DNA of 64,000 nucleotides, from contig CAKKRD010000014.1 of the NCBI GenBank assembly GCA_919902515.1, positions 1-64,000 on the forward strand, written 5' to 3'. The position numbers and the translations under genes are program-made. The notes under the pieces were generated by a model. It had not been told where the DNA came from and did not search any database. It saw only the letters and a list, made by a program, of their open reading frames with translations. Source of the stretch: Nitrosomonadaceae bacterium (GTDB lineage: Bacteria > Pseudomonadota > Gammaproteobacteria > Burkholderiales > Nitrosomonadaceae). Within the stretch, counting starts at the first letter, position 1, and the number at the start of each line of letters is the position of its first letter. Positions 10,258 through 20,220 of this stretch are shown here, piece after piece.

Positions 10258-10537
10258 TAAGGAACCGCTGAACAAGTCCTCCGTGGAGCGCGTTGCAGGC
10301 AAAATCGGGATGATTGCAAGGCGCGCGACGAAGGTCGTAGCTCGGTCTACGAGGCCAAGGAGCGCAACACAGCAAGCGCCGGATTTTGCCGCAACCCTAC
10401 GGGACGGGGCTTTGCAGGCGGTCTGCGGTGTCAGGCTCGTAGCGAAGGGAATGGCCATTCGCGTTCTCGCCTTTCGTGCATCCCATCCCGCAAAGCCGCC
10501 GTCGCGCCCACGTGGGACTTGTTTAGCGGTTCCCTAA
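10258..10537. mobile_element. MITE-like element, TIR (A/G)GGAACCGCT(G/A)AACAAGTCC, TA-flanked
   Basis: taaggaaccgctgaacaagtcc at left; ggacttgtttagcggttcccta at right (20-bp TIR, 2 mismatches); TA at both borders; no transposase. Confidence 0.72.
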
Positions 10538-10549
10538 TATATCTTTGCC

Positions 10550-11899
10550 TCAGCGCCTTCCCGGAAGCATGCCTTTCAACCCGCGCATCATTTTCGCCAT
10601 TCCGCCTTTACTCATCATTTTCATCATTTTCTGAGTCTGCTCGAATTGCGCTAGCAGGCGGTTCACTTCCTGTACGCTAACTCCCGCCCCGGCAGCGATA
10701 CGGCGTTTGCGCGAAGCTTTCAGAACTTCCGGCTTGGCGCGCTCTTGCGCTGTCATGGCATTGATGATGCCTTCGGTGCGGCCGATGACCTTATCGTCCA
10801 TTTTTACATTCTGTGCGGCGTGACTCAATTGCGCGGGCAGTTTGTCCATCATGGCACTCATGCCGCCCATGTTGCGCATTTGTTGAAATTGCATTTTGAA
10901 ATCGTTCAGGTCGAAGCCTTTGCCCGATTTCATTTTCTTTGCCAGCTTTTCAGCCTCGTTCTGATCCACGCCGCGCTGGGCTTCTTCGATCAACCCCAGC
11001 ACGTCACCCATGCCGAGGATGCGCGCGGCCATGCGGTCTGGATGGAACGGCTCCAGGCCGGTCAACTTTTCAGCCACGCCGACGAACTTGATCGGCTTGC
11101 CGGTAATATGCCGCGCTGACAGCGCCGCACCGCCACGGGCGTCACCGTCGAGCTTGGTGAGGATAATGCCGGTCAGGGGTAAAACCTCAGCAAACGCCTT
11201 GGCGGTATTGACTGCATCCTGCCCCTGCATTGCGTCCACCACAAACAGGATTTCGATGGGTTTCAGCAGAGTATTCAGTTCGCTGATTTCCTGCATCATG
11301 GCTTCATCTATCGCCAACCGCCCAGCGGTATCCACGATCATCACGTCGTGATGATGCCTGCGGGCAAAATCCAGTGCGGCGGTGGCAATTTCCCTGGGCT
11401 GCTGCCCTGTTTGCACCGGGAAGAAATCCGCACCGGTCTGTCCGGCCAGCAGTTCCAGTTGATGAATTGCAGCCGGACGATAAATGTCGCAGGAAACCAG
11501 CAGCACTTTTTTCTTTTTCTGCTCCATCAGCCACTTCGCCAGCTTGCCGCTGCTGGTGGTCTTGCCGGCGCCCTGCAACCCCGCCATGAGTATGACTGCA
11601 GGCGGCACGGTGGCCAGATTGATGTCGGCTTTCTCTCCGCCCATGATGGCGATCAGTTCCTGATGCACCACCCCCACCAGCGCCTGCCCCGGCGAGAGAC
11701 TGCCCATTACTTCCTGGCCGACGGCTTTTTCCTTGACGCGTGCGATGAATTCCTTGATTACCGGCAAAGCCACATCGGCCTCCAGTAGCGCCATGCGTAC
11801 TTCGCGCAACGCTTCCTGAATGTTGCTCTCGGTCAGCCTCGCCTCGCCACGCAGGGTTTTGATGACGCCGGAAAATCTATTGGTAAGATTGTCGAACAT
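10550..11899 (-). CDS. ffh: signal recognition particle protein Ffh
   Basis: GLQGAGKTTSSGKLA, DTAGRLAIDEAMM, TKLDGDARGGAALSA, Met-rich M domain at C-terminus. Confidence 0.98.
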   Translation of the reverse strand: MFDNLTNRFSGVIKTLRGEARLTESNIQEALREVRMALLEADVALPVIKEFIARVKEKAVGQEVMGSLSPGQALVGVVHQELIAIMGGEKADINLATVPPAVILMAGLQGAGKTTSSGKLAKWLMEQKKKKVLLVSCDIYRPAAIHQLELLAGQTGADFFPVQTGQQPREIATAALDFARRHHHDVMIVDTAGRLAIDEAMMQEISELNTLLKPIEILFVVDAMQGQDAVNTAKAFAEVLPLTGIILTKLDGDARGGAALSARHITGKPIKFVGVAEKLTGLEPFHPDRMAARILGMGDVLGLIEEAQRGVDQNEAEKLAKKMKSGKGFDLNDFKMQFQQMRNMGGMSAMMDKLPAQLSHAAQNVKMDDKVIGRTEGIINAMTAQERAKPEVLKASRKRRIAAGAGVSVQEVNRLLAQFEQTQKMMKMMSKGGMAKMMRGLKGMLPGRR

Positions 11900-11970
11900 G
11901 CCAAATGCCTCTCAAGAAAAATTGGTGTAGACTAGCCGGACATTTCCGCTTTAATCTGCAATATCAATCA

Positions 11971-12798
11971 ATGTCCGGTATTCTAGCTTATCTCGCCGCC
12001 TTCCTGCTTTATGGACTGATCGGCTGGCACTTATGGCGCACCAAATGGAATGCGCCGACACAATCCGCAAACGCCCCCGTGGTAGCCGCCGAATGGGAAC
12101 GCTACGCCATTCTCGTGCCACTGATGCTGCACGGCTTTACGCTTTATCAGTCCATATTCGCAGGTGACGGATTGAGCTTCGGCCTGGGCAACGCGATTTC
12201 TTCCATTGTCTGGCTCACTGCTCTGATTTACTGGCTGTCCAGTTTCTTCTACCGCCTGGAAGGACTGCAAACCCTGGTTGCGCCTGTGGCAGCAGTGGCG
12301 GTGCTGCTGCCATTGGCGTTTCCTTCGCTGCGCCCCCTGGCCAATACCGAGCTGCCTGCGTTCAAAGCACATATTCTGGTCGCCATGCTGGCTTACAGCC
12401 TGCTCACCATCGCCGCGCTGCATGCATTGCTGATGGCCGTGGTGGAGCGCCGCCTGCACACCCCCACCATGCCTTCGGTGCTGATCAACCTGCCGCCGCT
12501 TCTGGCCATGGAAAAGCTGCTGTTCCGCGTCATCTGGGCGGGATTCATACTGCTCACACTGACACTCATCAGCGGCGTCATGTTCTCCGAGGAAGTATTC
12601 GGCCAGCCGCTCAAATTCACCCACAAGACCCTGTTCGGCTTCATTTCCTGGGGCGTGTTCGCTGCCCTGCTCGCGGGCAGGCAACTCTACGGCTGGCGCG
12701 GGCGCATCGCCATCCGCTGGACGCTGGCTGGATTCAGCATATTGTTGCTGGCTTATATCGGCAGCAAATTTGTGCTGGAAGTAGTACTCCAGCGCTAG
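11971..12798 (+). CDS. CcsA/YpjD-type cytochrome c biogenesis membrane protein
   Basis: Multi-TM protein; FKAHILVAMLAYSLLTIAALHALLMA and HKTLFGFISWGVFAALLAGR resemble the CcsA core; located next to ffh as YpjD commonly is. Confidence 0.85.
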   Translation: MSGILAYLAAFLLYGLIGWHLWRTKWNAPTQSANAPVVAAEWERYAILVPLMLHGFTLYQSIFAGDGLSFGLGNAISSIVWLTALIYWLSSFFYRLEGLQTLVAPVAAVAVLLPLAFPSLRPLANTELPAFKAHILVAMLAYSLLTIAALHALLMAVVERRLHTPTMPSVLINLPPLLAMEKLLFRVIWAGFILLTLTLISGVMFSEEVFGQPLKFTHKTLFGFISWGVFAALLAGRQLYGWRGRIAIRWTLAGFSILLLAYIGSKFVLEVVLQR

Positions 12799-12884
12799 CG
12801 AGTGCTGATTCCACCCGCTGTATCCTTGACAAAACCTCCCCCCGCTTCGATACTTAATTTCTTTTATTAGCATAAAGGCGCTTC

Positions 12885-14156
12885 TTGGAAGACATGCCGT
12901 TGTATGCGCTGCTGATCGCGCTGGTCGTTTTGTTGATTCTGTCCGCATTTTTCTCACTTTCCGAAACCAGCATGATGGCTATCAACCGTTATCGGTTGAA
13001 GCATCTCGTCAAACAGGGACATCGCGGTGCCCGCCTGACCACCCAGTTGCTGGCCAATACCGACAGGCTGCTGGGAGTGATCCTGCTTGGTAACAATTTG
13101 CTGAATGCCGCCGCCGCAACGCTGGTTGCGGTGATTGTGTCCACCCTGTTTGACCATAGCGACCTGGCCTTGCTCCTCGGTACGGTGTGCGTGACCTTCG
13201 CCATTCTGGTGTTCAGCGAAATTACGCCCAAGGTGATCGCCGCAGCCTACCCGGAGCGCATCGCGCTGGCTTCAAGCTATGTACTGACACCGCTGCTGAA
13301 GCTGTTCTACCCGATAGTATGGTTCGTCAATCTGTTCGTACAGGCACTGCTTACCATCCTGCACCTGAAACCTGGCGCAGATAACACCACCCACAAAATC
13401 AGCCTGGAAGAGCTCAAAACTCTGGTTCTGGAAGCGGGACATTTCATCCGGAAAAAGCACCAGAGCATGTTACTCAACCTGTTCGACCTGGAAACCATTA
13501 CCGTTGACGATGTCATGGTGCCACGCGGCCAGATCGAGGCCATCGATCTGGAAGCCGATGATGAAACGATCCACAATCAGTTACTCACCTGCTATCACAC
13601 CCGTCTGCCGGTATACCGGGGCACGCTGGACAACGTGACCGGAATAATTCACACGCGCAGGGTGCTGAACCAGATGAAGAGCGGAGAGATCACCGCCGCG
13701 AACCTCGAGAAAATCATGCGTGAGCCATACTTCATTCCATCCGGCACACCCCTGTTCTCACAATTACAACTGTTTCAGGAAAACCGCGAACGAGTCGGCC
13801 TAGTGGTAAATGAATATGGCGAGTGGATGGGACTGGTAACGCTGGATGATATTATCGAAGAAATCATCGGCGAATTCACCACGCACTCGCCATCACAGGC
13901 CGGTGCGTTTCTGACACAGGAAGATGGCAGCGTAATCGTTGAAGGCAGCAGCCTGCTGCGTGATCTCAACCGCAAACTCGGCCTGAGACTCCCGCTGGGT
14001 GGCCCAAAGACTCTTAATGGCCTGATTCTGGAATATTTTCAGGACATTCCTGAAGCCGGCACCAGCCTGAAAATCGCTGGCTATCCGATGGAAGTCATCC
14101 AGACCCAGGGCCGGGTGGTCAAGGTAGTGCGAATTTTCCCCGTACCGGCTGTGTAA
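12885..14156 (+). CDS. CNNM/CorB-type transporter (DUF21, CBS pair, CorC_HlyC domain)
   Basis: FFSLSETSMMAINRYRLKHL, DVMVPRGQIEAIDL, GLVVNEYGEWMGLVTLDDIIEEIIGEF. Confidence 0.92.
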   Translation: MEDMPLYALLIALVVLLILSAFFSLSETSMMAINRYRLKHLVKQGHRGARLTTQLLANTDRLLGVILLGNNLLNAAAATLVAVIVSTLFDHSDLALLLGTVCVTFAILVFSEITPKVIAAAYPERIALASSYVLTPLLKLFYPIVWFVNLFVQALLTILHLKPGADNTTHKISLEELKTLVLEAGHFIRKKHQSMLLNLFDLETITVDDVMVPRGQIEAIDLEADDETIHNQLLTCYHTRLPVYRGTLDNVTGIIHTRRVLNQMKSGEITAANLEKIMREPYFIPSGTPLFSQLQLFQENRERVGLVVNEYGEWMGLVTLDDIIEEIIGEFTTHSPSQAGAFLTQEDGSVIVEGSSLLRDLNRKLGLRLPLGGPKTLNGLILEYFQDIPEAGTSLKIAGYPMEVIQTQGRVVKVVRIFPVPAV

Positions 14157-14333
14157 CAGGCACGGCTTGGTACATTATTGAAAATTAATTCCGGGATACC
14201 CCTAATCAATTCAGCAGATAATGCCGTTACTACATTGATAAGCATAAGTCGGTTCTGTCGGCAATGCGCTTTACGGAGCATTTGTTCAAAAGTTCCTTAA
14301 AGGACAACCGTCCCAGGTAATCGAGGAGTCGTT

Positions 14334-15557
14334 ATGGCGGCTGTAACCACAGGTGCAGACAAAAAAGTCAAGGAGATCAGTTATGCCTGGGAAGGCAAAG
14401 ACAGATCTGGCAAGATGGTGAAGGGCGAAATGCGCGCTGCCGGTACAGTAGTTGTTACCTCTATGCTGCGTCGTCAAGGTATCAACGCCACAAAAATTCG
14501 GAAAATCCGGACGAGCGGCAGCATCACTGACAAGGACATCACGTTGTTCACGCGTCAGCTCGCCACCATGATGAAATCTGGCGTTCCCCTGTTACAGGCG
14601 TTTGATATCGTCGGCAAGGGCCATAGCAATCGGGCGATGAGCAGGCTACTGATGAACATCAAAATTGATGTGGAAACCGGTAGTAGCCTGGCGAACGCTT
14701 TCCGCAAATATCCGCTTCATTTCGACGCCCTGTACTGCAATCTGGTGGATGCGGGCGAAGCTGCCGGTATTCTTGACAGCCTGCTGGATCGCCTGGCCAC
14801 CTACAAGGAAAAAATTCAGGCAATCAAAAACAAGATCAAATCCGCCCTGTTTTACCCCATCTCGATTATCGTAGTGGCGTTTGTTGTCACTGCAATAATC
14901 ATGCTTTTCGTAATTCCTGCGTTCAAGGAATTATTCGCCGGGTTCGGCGCCACCTTGCCCACTCCGACACTGGTGGTCATGGCAATTTCGGACTTTTTTG
15001 TGGCCTACTGGTGGGCGATTTTTGGTACGGTTGGCGGTAGTATCTATATTTTCTTTTATGCGTGGAAACGTTCCGTAGCCATGCAGCGGGTCATGGATCG
15101 CCTGGTGCTGAGGCTGCCGGTTATTGGCGACGTCATCCGTAAGGCTGTCATCGCGCGCTGGACACGCACCCTTTCCACCATGTTTGCGGCAGGGGTGCCG
15201 CTGGTGGAAGCGCTGGATTCAGTCGCAGGTGCAGCAGGCAACCATATTTATTTTGAGGCTACCAAAAAAATCCAGATAGAAGTCAGTACTGGCAACAGCC
15301 TGACTGACTCCATGACAAACACCAATGTCTTTCCCAGTATGGTGCTACAGATGGTGGCCATTGGCGAAGAATCCGGCGCGCTGGATTCCATGCTGAGCAA
15401 GGTAGCCGATTTTTTGGAAGCGGAAGTGGATGATGCCGTAGCCGCACTCTCCAGCCTGATGGAGCCGGTCATCATGGTGGTATTGGGAACCCTCATCGGT
15501 GGCCTGGTGATTGCCATGTATCTGCCGATCTTTAAAATGGGACAGATCGTCGGTTAA
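14334..15557 (+). CDS. pilC: type IV pilus inner-membrane platform protein PilC
   Basis: TRQLATMMKSGVPLLQAFDIVGKGHSN, SSLANAFRKYPLHFDALYCNLVDAGEAAG, two-fold GspF domain. Confidence 0.97.
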   Translation: MAAVTTGADKKVKEISYAWEGKDRSGKMVKGEMRAAGTVVVTSMLRRQGINATKIRKIRTSGSITDKDITLFTRQLATMMKSGVPLLQAFDIVGKGHSNRAMSRLLMNIKIDVETGSSLANAFRKYPLHFDALYCNLVDAGEAAGILDSLLDRLATYKEKIQAIKNKIKSALFYPISIIVVAFVVTAIIMLFVIPAFKELFAGFGATLPTPTLVVMAISDFFVAYWWAIFGTVGGSIYIFFYAWKRSVAMQRVMDRLVLRLPVIGDVIRKAVIARWTRTLSTMFAAGVPLVEALDSVAGAAGNHIYFEATKKIQIEVSTGNSLTDSMTNTNVFPSMVLQMVAIGEESGALDSMLSKVADFLEAEVDDAVAALSSLMEPVIMVVLGTLIGGLVIAMYLPIFKMGQIVG

Positions 15558-15657
15558 ATTCGGGTATCAAGAAACCAAGGTAGGACTACTCTCCCAGCAC
15601 TCTGGGGTGCAACCGTATCCAGAACCCAGAATAGCGATTACCGATTCCAGGATCTCC

Positions 15658-16518
15658 ATGTCATTCATCCAGTTGCTGCAAACCACTCCGGCTTTTTTCA
15701 TCTCTCTGTGCGCCACCATCGGCCTGCTGGTGGGCAGCTTCCTGAACGTAGTCATTCACCGCCTACCGCGCATGCTGGAACAGAAGTGGCAGCAACAAAG
15801 CACCGAGCTGAACGGCAAGACCATCGAAACAGCGCTATCCTTCAACCTCGCTACACCCCGCTCCACCTGCCCCCATTGCGGACATAAAATAAGCGCGCTG
15901 GAAAATATTCCGATAGCAAGTTACCTGATGTTAAGGGGTCGTTGTTCACAATGCCGCGCATCCATTTCCCCGCGCTACCCCATAATCGAGGCGTTGACCA
16001 GCATCATCAGCGGTTTCATTGCCTGGCATTTCGGCTATGGCCTCGTCGCTTTCGCCGCGCTGGCTTTCGCTTGGGCAATGATTACGCTGGCATTCATTGA
16101 CCTGGATACTCAGTTACTCCCCGATGACATCACGCTGCCTCTGCTGTGGGGGGGATTACTGGTCAACCTGGCTGACGGTTTTACCGACATCCAGTCTGCA
16201 GTCATTGGCGCCGCCGCCGGTTATCTTGTCCTGTGGTCAATTTACTGGGGCTTCAAGCTCGCCACCGGCAAGGAAGGCATGGGCTATGGCGATTTCAAGC
16301 TGCTCGCCGCGATCGGCGCATGGTTTGGATGGCAAATGCTGCCACTGGTGATTCTGTTATCTTCCCTGGTTGGCGCCGTAGTCGGCATCGGTCTGGTGGT
16401 TGTGGCAAAACAGGGACGCAATGTTCCCATTCCATTCGGGCCGTACCTGGTTGGCGGCAGTCTCATTGCTTTGTTCTGGGGAAATCAGATCAATCGTGCC
16501 TATCTTGGTTTGCTTTAG
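15658..16518 (+). CDS. pilD: prepilin peptidase / N-methyltransferase
   Basis: CPHCGHKI...CSQCRASISPRYPIIE zinc motif; FIDLDTQLLPDDIT and GYGDFKLLAAIGAWFG aspartates. Confidence 0.97.
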   Translation: MSFIQLLQTTPAFFISLCATIGLLVGSFLNVVIHRLPRMLEQKWQQQSTELNGKTIETALSFNLATPRSTCPHCGHKISALENIPIASYLMLRGRCSQCRASISPRYPIIEALTSIISGFIAWHFGYGLVAFAALAFAWAMITLAFIDLDTQLLPDDITLPLLWGGLLVNLADGFTDIQSAVIGAAAGYLVLWSIYWGFKLATGKEGMGYGDFKLLAAIGAWFGWQMLPLVILLSSLVGAVVGIGLVVVAKQGRNVPIPFGPYLVGGSLIALFWGNQINRAYLGLL

Positions 16519-16521
16519 CTC

Positions 16522-17127
16522 ATGTCACTGGTAATCGGTCTAACCGGAGGAATCGGCAGCGGCAAAACCAGCGCTGCCAAATTCTTTGCCGCTCTGGGTG
16601 CCTACGTTATTGATACCGATGAGATCGCGCATGAACTTACCCAGCCGCACGGCGCGGCCATTAGCGCGATACGACAGGATTTTGGTGAAGATTTCATCAC
16701 TGCGGAAGGTGCATTGAACCGGGAAAAAATGCGCGGCCTGGTATTTTCCGACAGCGCCTCGCGGCAAAAGCTTGAAGCAATCCTCCATCCTCTTATCCAC
16801 ATGGAAGCAGCCCGCAGCGCCGCACTTGCTTCTTCTCCTTACGTGATAATGGTCGTACCACTGCTGCTTGAAACTGGCGATTACCGTGAAATGATACGAC
16901 GTATCCTGGCAGTAGATTGCGATGAACAGAAGCAGATTATCCGCGCAATGGCGCGTAGCGGACTGAGTGCACACGAAGTTCGTGCCATTATGGGAACGCA
17001 GATTACGCGCCAGGAGCGCTTGCAACAAGCAGATGATGTCATCGTTAATGACAGTAACTTGGCACATCTGCAGCAACAGGTGGAGGCTTTGCACCAGAAA
17101 TACCTTGCCCTGTCAGATGGGGGCTAG
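16522..17127 (+). CDS. coaE: dephospho-CoA kinase
   Basis: GLTGGIGSGKTSAAKFFAALGAYVIDTDEIAHELT; pilD-coaE-zapD-yacG order. Confidence 0.97.
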   Translation: MSLVIGLTGGIGSGKTSAAKFFAALGAYVIDTDEIAHELTQPHGAAISAIRQDFGEDFITAEGALNREKMRGLVFSDSASRQKLEAILHPLIHMEAARSAALASSPYVIMVVPLLLETGDYREMIRRILAVDCDEQKQIIRAMARSGLSAHEVRAIMGTQITRQERLQQADDVIVNDSNLAHLQQQVEALHQKYLALSDGG

Positions 17128-17235
17128 ATCCATCTGCTACAGCATCCCTGATTGGGGATTAATTTTAATTTGTAAAATTCTGTTTCATAGGGCAAAATTC
17201 AACACATTCCGCCCCAACCTCAGGGCCATGCCATC

Positions 17236-17997
17236 GTGATTTGCTACGAACATCCTCTCAACGAGCGCATTCGCACTCTGCTGCGACTGGAGGATTTGTT
17301 TGACAAGATAATTTTCTTTTCAGCCAAGAATGATGCTGTTGAGCACCACTCGGCGCTTGTTACCTTGTTTGAAATTCTCGATGTGGCCAGCCGCGCTGAT
17401 ATGAAATCGGATCTGCTCCAAGAACTGGAGCGGCAAAAACAAGCTTTGGAATCCTTGCGCAGCAATCCCGATGTTTCCGAAGAGGCGCTGGATCAGGTAC
17501 TGAACAATATCCAGACCGCTTCTCGCAGCATACTGGATATGACCGGAAAGATTGGTGAGCACCTGCGCGAAAATGAGTGGTTGATGGGTATCAAACAACG
17601 CGTCGGCATACCCGGCGGCGCATGTGAATTTGATCTGCCTTCTTACCACTACTGGTTACATCTGGATCCTGCTCTACGCCGCAAGGATATCAACGAATGG
17701 CTTACGCCGATGCTGCCGATCCGGGATGGCTTCAGCATTGTGTTGCATCTGTTGCGCAATAACGGCAAAACATTCCGGCACACCGCCGTTAATGGCACGT
17801 TCCAACAGACGGAAATGGGGGTGGGGCGCGCAGCGCATATGCTGCGCCTGAAACTGGATGAGAATCTACCCTGTGTCCCGGAAATCAGCGCCAACAAGTA
17901 TGCCCTCAACATCCGTTTCGTCATCTCTGGTTCAAAACAGAAAACCAAGATATATGAAAGCGATGTGGAATTTGAACTGACTTTCTGTAATCTGTAA
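17236..17997 (+). CDS. zapD: cell division protein ZapD (YacF family)
   Basis: [34 protein letters not shown]; conserved gene order. GTG start. Confidence 0.93.
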   Translation: MICYEHPLNERIRTLLRLEDLFDKIIFFSAKNDAVEHHSALVTLFEILDVASRADMKSDLLQELERQKQALESLRSNPDVSEEALDQVLNNIQTASRSILDMTGKIGEHLRENEWLMGIKQRVGIPGGACEFDLPSYHYWLHLDPALRRKDINEWLTPMLPIRDGFSIVLHLLRNNGKTFRHTAVNGTFQQTEMGVGRAAHMLRLKLDENLPCVPEISANKYALNIRFVISGSKQKTKIYESDVEFELTFCNL

Positions 17998-18062
17998 CCG
18001 ATAAGCTGCTTTGCATCCACAGTTGTTCAACCGTTCACTCTGATGCGCCACGCCGGTTTTTC

Positions 18063-18248
18063 ATGAAACAACCCATTGTCAACTGCCCTCAGTGCGGTAG
18101 GGTCATCGTGTGGGATCCCGCCAATCGTTACCGCCCATTCTGTTCCGAGCGCTGCAAGATGATCGACCTGGGGCAATGGGCTACGGAATCCTATCGCATC
18201 CCGGAAACAGGGAAGCAGGAGGACTGGGAAATAAAGGACGAAGAGTAG
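18063..18248 (+). CDS. yacG: DNA gyrase inhibitor YacG (zinc-binding)
   Basis: [35 protein letters not shown]. Confidence 0.94.
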   Translation: MKQPIVNCPQCGRVIVWDPANRYRPFCSERCKMIDLGQWATESYRIPETGKQEDWEIKDEE

Positions 18249-18316
18249 CTAAGGAACCTCTGTCCAGCCACTGTTTCAGTTTCACTCAGCAGGTATGGCA
18301 TTAGCCCCCTGCTATG

Positions 18317-19258
18317 CTATGCTATGCTCCGCATCATGGCAATGCCATGACCCCCATGCTCCCAAGCCGTGATCAGGTCCTCCCGGCGTAAGCCGCCCAA
18401 GGCATAAACCGGAAGCGGATAATCGCGGATGAGCATGGCGAATTTTTGCCAGCCCAATGCCGGTAATCCAGGGTGACTCGATGTCGGCAGCACCGGCCCC
18501 AACACCACAAAATCCATGGCCAGTTGCGCGGCGCGAAAAAGTTCCTCGGCATTGTGACAGGATGCGCCGCACCAGTTGACGCCAGGATGACTGGTTAGAT
18601 CCATCAACTGTACTGACGGAAAATGCACTCCGTCCGCACCGATTTCGCGCGACAACCTGACATCGCCATTCACCAATACTCGCGCGCCATGCTGATGGGC
18701 CAGCGCAACCACTTCACCTGCAAATGCCCGCAATTCATCTCGTGCCATTCCTTTCTCACGCACCTGCACCAGTCGTAGTCCTTGCTGCAAAGCGCTCTCT
18801 ATCCGCTCTAGTGAAAGTTGCACACCCAACTCCGCAGCATTGGTGATGGCATAAACCGGTGGCAAGCCAAGCGCTCGCAACACCGGCGCATTGGCCGGCA
18901 GCATCGGCTCTACCACGACATGGTCGATGGACTGCCAGGACAATTCCTGCTTCTCATGTGGATGCGGCTCGCCATGCCATTTCACCACCCGGTAAAAACA
19001 CAGGCGCACGGTGGCATGGGCATAGGTAAAAACACGGGTGATCCAGGGACAGGCATGTTCGACCTGTATCCCGAGTTCTTCCAGTAACTCACGCCTGAGA
19101 GCATGTGGCACAGACTCATCAGGTTCCACCTTGCCGCCAGGAAATTCCCAGTAACCCGCATAAGGTTTGCCTTCAGGTCTGCGGGCAAGCAGGAAGCTGC
19201 CGTCAGGCCGGATGATGACTGCGGCGGCGACGTCAATGATTGGAGAAGAATGAACCAT
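18317..19258 (-). CDS. Nudix hydrolase (MutT-like) fused to ThiE-like domain
   Basis: Nudix box GGKVEPDESVPHALRRELLEELGI; C-terminal ThiE/TenI-like VQVREKGM...VLVNGDVRLSREIGADGVHFPS. Confidence 0.9.
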   Translation of the reverse strand: MVHSSPIIDVAAAVIIRPDGSFLLARRPEGKPYAGYWEFPGGKVEPDESVPHALRRELLEELGIQVEHACPWITRVFTYAHATVRLCFYRVVKWHGEPHPHEKQELSWQSIDHVVVEPMLPANAPVLRALGLPPVYAITNAAELGVQLSLERIESALQQGLRLVQVREKGMARDELRAFAGEVVALAHQHGARVLVNGDVRLSREIGADGVHFPSVQLMDLTSHPGVNWCGASCHNAEELFRAAQLAMDFVVLGPVLPTSSHPGLPALGWQKFAMLIRDYPLPVYALGGLRREDLITAWEHGGHGIAMMRSIA

Positions 19259-19330
19259 GGTGGAATGAGTGAAAGGATAGTTGGCTGGAATTGTGGGGCT
19301 GGATGTTGCAGCGGCGCTACAGATAACTTC

Positions 19331-20208
19331 TCACTTGTTTCCGCCAACTCCTGTCCTGTGCCTTCCCGCCCAGTCACGCGCGAACTGCCAGGCTACCCGC
19401 CCACTGCGGGAGCCGCGCCCCAGCGTCCATTGCAGTGCGGCTGCGCGTACTGGGGGAAGCATTTCCCCGATGCCGAAATAGGCGAGCCAGTGGCTGACGA
19501 TGTCCAGGTATTGGTCCTGATCGAAGGGATAGAACGACACCCACAAACCAAAACGTTCCGACAAGGAAATTTTCTCCTCGACCGATTCGCTCGGATGGAT
19601 TTCTGCACCAATATGTTTGGTGTCGAGATTGTCCTGCATGAACTCCGGCATCAGGTGGCGGCGATTGGAAGTGGCATAGACCAGAACATTCTCCGAAGCC
19701 GTGGCGATGGAACCATCCAGCACCACTTTCAGTGCCTTATAGCCAGGCTCATCGGCTTCAAACGACAAATCATCGCAATACAGAATGAAGCGCTCCGGCC
19801 GCCGGCATATCTGTTCGACGATATCGTGCAAATCGGTGAGATCGTGTTTTTCCACTTCAATCAAACGCAGTCCCTTGGCGGCATACTTGTTCAGTACCGC
19901 TTTCACCAGCGATGACTTGCCGGTGCCGCGCGCACCGGTAAGCAGCACGTTGTTGGCTGGGTAACCTTGCACGAACTGACGGGTATTGCAGTCTATGAGT
20001 TTTTTTGCGCGTCGATGCCGTGCAATGCAGCGAGCGCAATACGATGGGGATGCGTGACCGGTTGAATGAATCCGGTGCCGCCGCGCTTGCGCCAGCGAAA
20101 AGCAATTGCGGCTCTCCAGTCAATGGCAGGCTGCTCGATCGGCAACAGCTTCTCCAGGCAGGAGAGCAGTTGATCGGCACGGCTGTACAGTTTGTCAAAA
20201 TCGCTCAT
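19331..20208 (-). CDS. DUF815-type AAA ATPase, interrupted by a -1 frame change at T7 (20000-20006)
   Basis: ORF 19993-20208 (N-term) and 19331-19972 (Walker A GARGTGKSS) join as ...DAQKKLIDCNTRQFVQGYPANNVLLTGARGTGKSS... if the ribosome or the true sequence has one extra A in the A7 run. Confidence 0.82.
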
Positions 20209-20220
20209 GAGCTCAAAACA

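Noticed and set aside
12031-12957. 308-aa minus-strand ORF
   Set aside because: Antisense to a clear membrane protein; Gln/His-rich shadow ORF.
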